Shown here: positions 60,052 to 64,000 of the stretch, one piece after another
Numbering within the stretch: the stretch's first letter is position 1
Layout: every line of letters begins with the position of its first letter
Assembly: GCF_026008515.1 (NCBI RefSeq)
Contig: NZ_BQYM01000002.1
Location: forward strand, 186,001 to 250,000
DNA: 64,000 bases
Reading direction: 5' to 3'
From: Hoyosella levis
Lineage (GTDB): Bacteria > Actinomycetota > Actinomycetes > Mycobacteriales > Mycobacteriaceae
Made by a program: the position numbers and the translations under genes
Notes under the pieces: model-generated
The model's input: only the letters and a program-made list of their open reading frames with translations
The model's database searches: none
Told to the model about the DNA's origin: nothing

Positions 60052-62625
60052 ATGGGCGATACATCCAACGAGGCGGTGAGCATGACGGCCAGCGAGTCGA
60101 GTACCGGGCGCGGCACGGCGGCCGCCGGCGAGGCGAGCGACGCCGAGGCGGTGCTGTCGATAGGCGCGGAGCACCTGCGGCGCCTGCGGGGGCGGGTGCG
60201 CCGGCTCGTCGCGCACGAGGGCATCACCTTCACGCCCGAGGAGACCCAGTGGAACCTTGATCCCGTACCGCTGATCATCCCGGATAGTCGATGGTCGGTG
60301 CTCGAGTCGGCGATGCTCCAGCGGTCCCGGCTCCTCGCTGCGCTGCTGACCGACCTGTACGGGGAGCAGCGCACCATCAGCGAGGGCCTGATCCCGCCCG
60401 AGCTCGTGTACGGGCATCGAGGGTTCCTGAGGTCGGCGCATGGCACCCATGCGGGGGATCATCCGCCGTTGTTCCTCCACGCCATGGATGTCGCCGATAC
60501 CGTCGCGGACGGCCATGTGGTGCTCGAGGATCGCGCGCAAGCACCGCTGGGCATCGGGTATGCCCTCGCCGATCGCAAGGTGATCACCCACGCGGTGCCT
60601 GGATTGCACCAGCAGGTGCTGCCCCGCACCCTGACGTCGTTCATCCAGGTCATGCGCATCGCGCTGGAGTCGGCCTCGGCGGGGCACGAGGACGATCCCG
60701 TGATCGTCATCCTCAGCCCGGGCCCCGATGCGACCGCCTCGTTCGATCACGCGTTCCTCGCCTCGATGCTGGGATATCCGCTGGTGGAGAGCACGGACCT
60801 CACGGTCAGCGACGGCCGCTTGTGGATGCGCGCGCTCGGCAAGCGCATGCCCATCGATGTCGTGGTGCGCTTCATCGATTCCGCCGCCACGGATCCGCTC
60901 GACCAGCGGTCGCCGTCGCGCACGGGCGTCGCGGGGCTGACCGAGATGGTCCGCCGCGGGGCGGTGCGCGTAGTGAACCCGCTGGGTTGCGGGGTGGTGG
61001 AGAACCCGGCGCTCGGCCACTACTTGCCCCGGGTCAGCCAGGCGCTGCTCGATGAGGACTTGCAGCTGCCATCGGTGGATTCCTGGTGGGCAGGGGACAG
61101 CGCGGGGCGGTCCCATGTCCGGGAGCGCATTGCAGATCTGGTGTGCGAGAACATCCGTACCGGGGAGTCGGTGATCGGCGCGGACCTGACGCGGGCGCAG
61201 CGCGCCGAGCTGTGCCAGCGGATCGATGCGGAGACGTGGCAGTGGAGCGCGCGGCTCGTTCCCGAGCAGCCGATGCAGCCCGTGATCACCGCCGCTGGGG
61301 GAGTAGCGGACGCTCCGATCACGTTGCGCATGTTCTCGGTGGCGCAGCGCGCGGGCTACACCGTGATGCCCGGCGGGTTCGCGCACACGCCCATCGGGCA
61401 CCGCGCGGAGTCGTCGTCGCCCGGCGTGAAGCTAGCCAAGGATGTATGGGTGCGCTCGGCCGAGCGCACGGCAGAGGGCGGCGCGGTGACGGTGACGCCG
61501 ACGGAGCCGCCGGAGCCAGTGGCCGCGCCGCGGGCGGGGCGGCATGGCTTGTCCGCGGAGGGCGTGAGCTCGCCGCGCGTGCTCAATGATTTCTTCTGGC
61601 TGGGACGGTACGCGGAGCGCGCGGAGGACACGGCCCGGCTGTTGATCGCGGTGCGCGACCGGCACCAGGACTACCGTGCACGGCCCTGGCTGACAGGCAG
61701 TTCCTCGCTGGCGGTGCTGGTCACGGCGCTGGGCACTGTCGCTGGCTCGCGCGAGAGGGGTGATGCGGACGGCAGCACGGCCGATCGGGCGCTGCGCGAG
61801 CTGCGCTCGCTGACCGGCCAGGCGGACCGCACGGGCTCGCTCGCCTATTGCGTGCGGAAGCTGGAATCAGCGGCGAGGGGCGTGCGTGATCAATTGTCCC
61901 TCGATACGTGGATGGTGCTTTCCGGCGTCAATGATGCCCTCGATGAGTTCGCCGACGATACCAGTGCTGATCCCGTGGTGATGGCCTCGGTTCATTCCGC
62001 GGTTCTCGGCGGGATGCTCGCGCTGTCCGGTCTCGGATCGGAGTCGCTCGTGCGTGACCCCGCGTGGCATGTGATGGACCTGGGCCGGCGCATCGAGCGA
62101 GCTAGCCAGCTCGCCGCGTTGATCGGGGCGACGCTGAGCGGCTCGCACCCGGAATCGACGGAGTCCGCGCTGATGGAGTCGGTGCTGCTCGCGTGCGAGT
62201 CATCGGTGATGTACCGGCGCCGGCAGCATGGCGTGCTGCGCGTGGCGCCGCTGGCCGAGTTCCTGTTCTTCGATGCGAGCAACCCGCGGGCGCTGGTGTA
62301 CCAGCTCGAGCGGATCCGCGAGAACTTCGCGTCCCTGCCCGAGCAGGCCGTACCGGCTCGCGCGCTCCGTCTCGCCGAGGAAATCCTGACGAAGGTGCGG
62401 CGTGCCGATCCGCAGGAGCTGGAGGCGGTGGACGAGGACGGCGAACGATCCGTGCTGTCGGCGTTGACGCGCGGCGTGCGGGAGGATCTGCGCGAGCTGT
62501 CCGATATCGTCGAGAACAGCCTGCTGGCCCCACCAGTGGACATGCAGCCCATCTGGGTGACCGTCGGTGGCGTGCGGTCCAGCGCCGCGGGGATCACCGA
62601 GCCCGCGGATGAGGTGCTGGGCTGA
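60052..62625 (+). CDS. Circularly permuted ATP-grasp / alpha-E fusion protein (Rv2567-like)
   Basis: This 857-residue protein fuses two domains often encoded as separate genes. Residues ~60-490 are a circularly permuted type 2 ATP-grasp domain (NLDPVPLIIPDSRW, Y-G-H-R-G-F-L-R-S-A-H, G-Y-A-L-A-D-R-K-V-I-T-H, V-V-N-P-L-G-C-G-V-V-E-N). Residues ~520-840 are an all-helical alpha-E domain (L-N-D-F-F-W-L-G-R-Y-A-E-R-A-E-D, the alpha-E signature). The family is predicted to form amide or peptide bonds in an uncharacterised peptide-based pathway. It overlaps the transglutaminase gene by one base. Confidence 0.9.
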   Translation: MGDTSNEAVSMTASESSTGRGTAAAGEASDAEAVLSIGAEHLRRLRGRVRRLVAHEGITFTPEETQWNLDPVPLIIPDSRWSVLESAMLQRSRLLAALLTDLYGEQRTISEGLIPPELVYGHRGFLRSAHGTHAGDHPPLFLHAMDVADTVADGHVVLEDRAQAPLGIGYALADRKVITHAVPGLHQQVLPRTLTSFIQVMRIALESASAGHEDDPVIVILSPGPDATASFDHAFLASMLGYPLVESTDLTVSDGRLWMRALGKRMPIDVVVRFIDSAATDPLDQRSPSRTGVAGLTEMVRRGAVRVVNPLGCGVVENPALGHYLPRVSQALLDEDLQLPSVDSWWAGDSAGRSHVRERIADLVCENIRTGESVIGADLTRAQRAELCQRIDAETWQWSARLVPEQPMQPVITAAGGVADAPITLRMFSVAQRAGYTVMPGGFAHTPIGHRAESSSPGVKLAKDVWVRSAERTAEGGAVTVTPTEPPEPVAAPRAGRHGLSAEGVSSPRVLNDFFWLGRYAERAEDTARLLIAVRDRHQDYRARPWLTGSSSLAVLVTALGTVAGSRERGDADGSTADRALRELRSLTGQADRTGSLAYCVRKLESAARGVRDQLSLDTWMVLSGVNDALDEFADDTSADPVVMASVHSAVLGGMLALSGLGSESLVRDPAWHVMDLGRRIERASQLAALIGATLSGSHPESTESALMESVLLACESSVMYRRRQHGVLRVAPLAEFLFFDASNPRALVYQLERIRENFASLPEQAVPARALRLAEEILTKVRRADPQELEAVDEDGERSVLSALTRGVREDLRELSDIVENSLLAPPVDMQPIWVTVGGVRSSAAGITEPADEVLG

Positions 62626-63551
62626 TGAGCACGCGCGCCTACCGGGTCACCCACATCACCACGTACTCGTACCCCGAACCGGTCACGTCGTCCTACGGCC
62701 GCGGGTACGTGACCCCGCTCGAGATGCCGGAGCAGCGTCGGCTCGAGCACAGCGTCACCGTATCGCCGGAGCCGACGGACCAGTCGTTCATGACGGACTA
62801 CTACGGCAACACCGGGGTGTACTTCCATGTCACGTCCGATCACCAGGAGCTGAGCGTCACGGGACGTTCCCTGGTGGAGGTCGATGCGCCGGAGGAGGGC
62901 TACTTGCGCTCGGGGCTCGCGGACGCGCCGTGGGAGATGTGCCGGCCGGTAGGGCGGGATGGCGCCCGCGCGGTGGACTTCTTGCTCGATAACGATCCGC
63001 CCGAGATCACCGAGCAGGTCCGCGAGTACGCGGCAAGCATCCTGGTGCCCGGCCGCCCGCTCGCCGAGGCGGTGTGGGACCTGACGCACCGCATCTTCAC
63101 CGAGTTCCACTACAAGTCCGGCTCGACGACGGTATCGACAAAGGTATCGGAGGTCATGGAGCGCAGGTCGGGCGTGTGCCAGGACTTCGCTCGCGTCGCC
63201 ATCGCCTGCTTGCGCTCGCATGGCCTCGCGGCGAGCTATGTCTCGGGCTACCTCGCCACCACCCCGCCGCCCGGCAAGGAACGCATGATCGGCGCGGATG
63301 CCACCCATGCCTGGGCCGCGGTGTGGCTGCCTGGCGACCGATGGCTCGCGTTCGACCCCACGAACGATCAGTTCGTCGATGAGCGATATGTCACCGTCGC
63401 GCGCGGACGGGACTTCACGGATGTCTCGCCACTGCGCGGCATCATCTTCACCAAGGCGAAAAAGAGCTCCATGTCAGTGTCTGTCGATGTGGCACCTGTG
63501 GAGAGCCCAAGAGATTCCGAGCACGCCGACGGCGTACACCGTTCCGGCTGA
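62625..63551 (+). CDS. Transglutaminase-like protein (Rv2569c-like)
   Basis: This 308-residue protein is a cytoplasmic transglutaminase-fold enzyme. The catalytic triad is visible: Cys in R-S-G-V-C-Q-D-F-A, His in A-T-H-A-W-A-A-V-W, Asp in F-D-P-T-N-D. An N-terminal V-T-H-I-T-T-Y-S-Y domain precedes it, as in bacterial transglutaminases next to ATP-grasp/alpha-E genes. It is the direct operon partner of the fusion gene (TGATG overlap). It may process or cross-link the predicted product; its substrate is unknown. Confidence 0.92.
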   Translation: MSTRAYRVTHITTYSYPEPVTSSYGRGYVTPLEMPEQRRLEHSVTVSPEPTDQSFMTDYYGNTGVYFHVTSDHQELSVTGRSLVEVDAPEEGYLRSGLADAPWEMCRPVGRDGARAVDFLLDNDPPEITEQVREYAASILVPGRPLAEAVWDLTHRIFTEFHYKSGSTTVSTKVSEVMERRSGVCQDFARVAIACLRSHGLAASYVSGYLATTPPPGKERMIGADATHAWAAVWLPGDRWLAFDPTNDQFVDERYVTVARGRDFTDVSPLRGIIFTKAKKSSMSVSVDVAPVESPRDSEHADGVHRSG

Positions 63552-63573
63552 ACAACGAGTAGCGTGGATAGCG

Positions 63574-64000
63574 ATGACCGCGATGATGCCCGATCCGCCT
63601 GAACCCGCACGGTCCGTCGTGGCCGCTGCCGAGCAGCTCCTTGCCAAGCGCTACGGCGTTGTTGTCCGCTTGACCGATCCGGAGGATCTCGGCGGCAGCG
63701 GGCAAGCGATCGTTCTCCGGGTCCGCGTTGCCGAGAGCCCTATCAAGCTCTCCCGCACGCTGATCATCAAGCAGATCCATGACCGGGCCCGTACCCCGCG
63801 CAACGGCCAGTCGCACGTGGAGAGCTTCCTGCGGGAAGTGGTCTCCTACCAGTTCGCCAACTCCCTGGCCACGCGGCACCGCCCGGGCCCGGAACTGCTG
63901 GCCCATGACCTCGACCAGCACCTGCTCATCCTCTCCGACCTCGGCGATGTCCCCAGCCTGGGCGCGGTGGTGCAGGAGGATCAGGAATCCGACACCACCA
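63574..64000 (+). CDS. Kinase-like (aminoglycoside-phosphotransferase fold) protein, 3' truncated by window edge
   Basis: An open frame runs from ATG 63574 to the end of the window, coding at least 142 residues: MTAMMPDPPEPARSVVAAAE and onwards. It includes a possible nucleotide-binding loop G-G-S-G-Q-A, a strand with L-I-I-K-Q (candidate ATP-contacting Lys), a helix with F-L-R-E-V-V-S-Y, and H-L-L-I-L-S-D-L-G-D, all consistent with the N-lobe of APH/choline-kinase-like enzymes. It starts 22 bp after the transglutaminase gene and may be in its operon. The assignment is by pattern only; the catalytic loop is outside the window. Confidence 0.6.
   Translation, partial: MTAMMPDPPEPARSVVAAAEQLLAKRYGVVVRLTDPEDLGGSGQAIVLRVRVAESPIKLSRTLIIKQIHDRARTPRNGQSHVESFLREVVSYQFANSLATRHRPGPELLAHDLDQHLLILSDLGDVPSLGAVVQEDQESDTT

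Overview
The window is high-GC actinobacterial chromosome, most likely from the order Mycobacteriales (Corynebacteriales). The backbone gene order follows the Mycobacterium tuberculosis Rv2693c-to-Rv2567 stretch closely: DUF3159, TrmA-like methyltransferase, dxs, RNase D, DUF3000, hemE-hemG-hemQ, msrB, aftC, a Rv2672-like lipoprotein, a RibD-like reductase, zapE, a GNAT enzyme, then thrS, HIT, pgsA, patA, pimA, NUDIX, pdxS, tesB, pdxT, yebC, ruvCAB, yajC-secD-secF, a solute-binding lipoprotein, apt, rel, cyclophilins, a metallo-hydrolase, hisS, a zinc peptidase, aspS, and the ATP-grasp/alpha-E and transglutaminase pair. AftC, PimA, PatA and the phosphatidylinositol-phosphate synthase family imply an arabinogalactan/LAM/PIM-type envelope. 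The genus cannot be fixed from the sequence alone.

Layout. 1-8.4 kb: a truncated penicillin-binding protein, small lipoproteins, DUF3159, an RNA methyltransferase, dxs, RNase D and DUF3000. 8.5-12.3 kb: a haem operon of the coproporphyrin-dependent type (hemE-hemG-hemQ), then msrB. 12.3-22 kb: an accessory block absent from the M. tuberculosis order. It holds four tandem genes for secreted seven-bladed YVTN beta-propeller proteins, a Baeyer-Villiger-type monooxygenase, one unknown protein and a DUF6636-like lipoprotein. 22-27.4 kb: the conserved aftC/hydrolase/RibD-like run, zapE and a GNAT gene. 27.4-28.4 kb: two divergent tRNA units (Gly-Cys-Val and Val) with a palindromic repeat between them. 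28.4-36 kb: CsbD, PGPGW protein, thrS and the phosphatidylinositol mannoside operon. 36-39.5 kb: PLP synthesis (pdxS, pdxT), thioesterase and YebC. 39.5-49.9 kb: LexA-controlled ruvCAB, Sec translocon accessory genes, solute-binding lipoprotein, apt and rel. 49.9-58 kb: two tandem cyclophilins, hydrolase, hisS, two uncharacterised proteins, MFS transporter and zinc peptidase. 58-64 kb: aspS, a circularly permuted ATP-grasp/alpha-E fusion, a transglutaminase and the start of a kinase-like gene.

The most unusual parts are three. First, the propeller array: its blades look shuffled between paralogues, its variation is focused in one loop, and all four proteins share a C-terminal C-x3-C-LP-(S/T)-GSSGS tail. 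Second, one intergenic gap in that array keeps a degenerate copy of the neighbouring monooxygenase 3' end and its terminator palindrome, which reveals the duplication unit. Third, a dispersed element of about 82 bp with a perfect 15-bp inverted-repeat core is present twice (21926-22007 and 27897-27978), with a compensatory stem change and conserved loop and flank.
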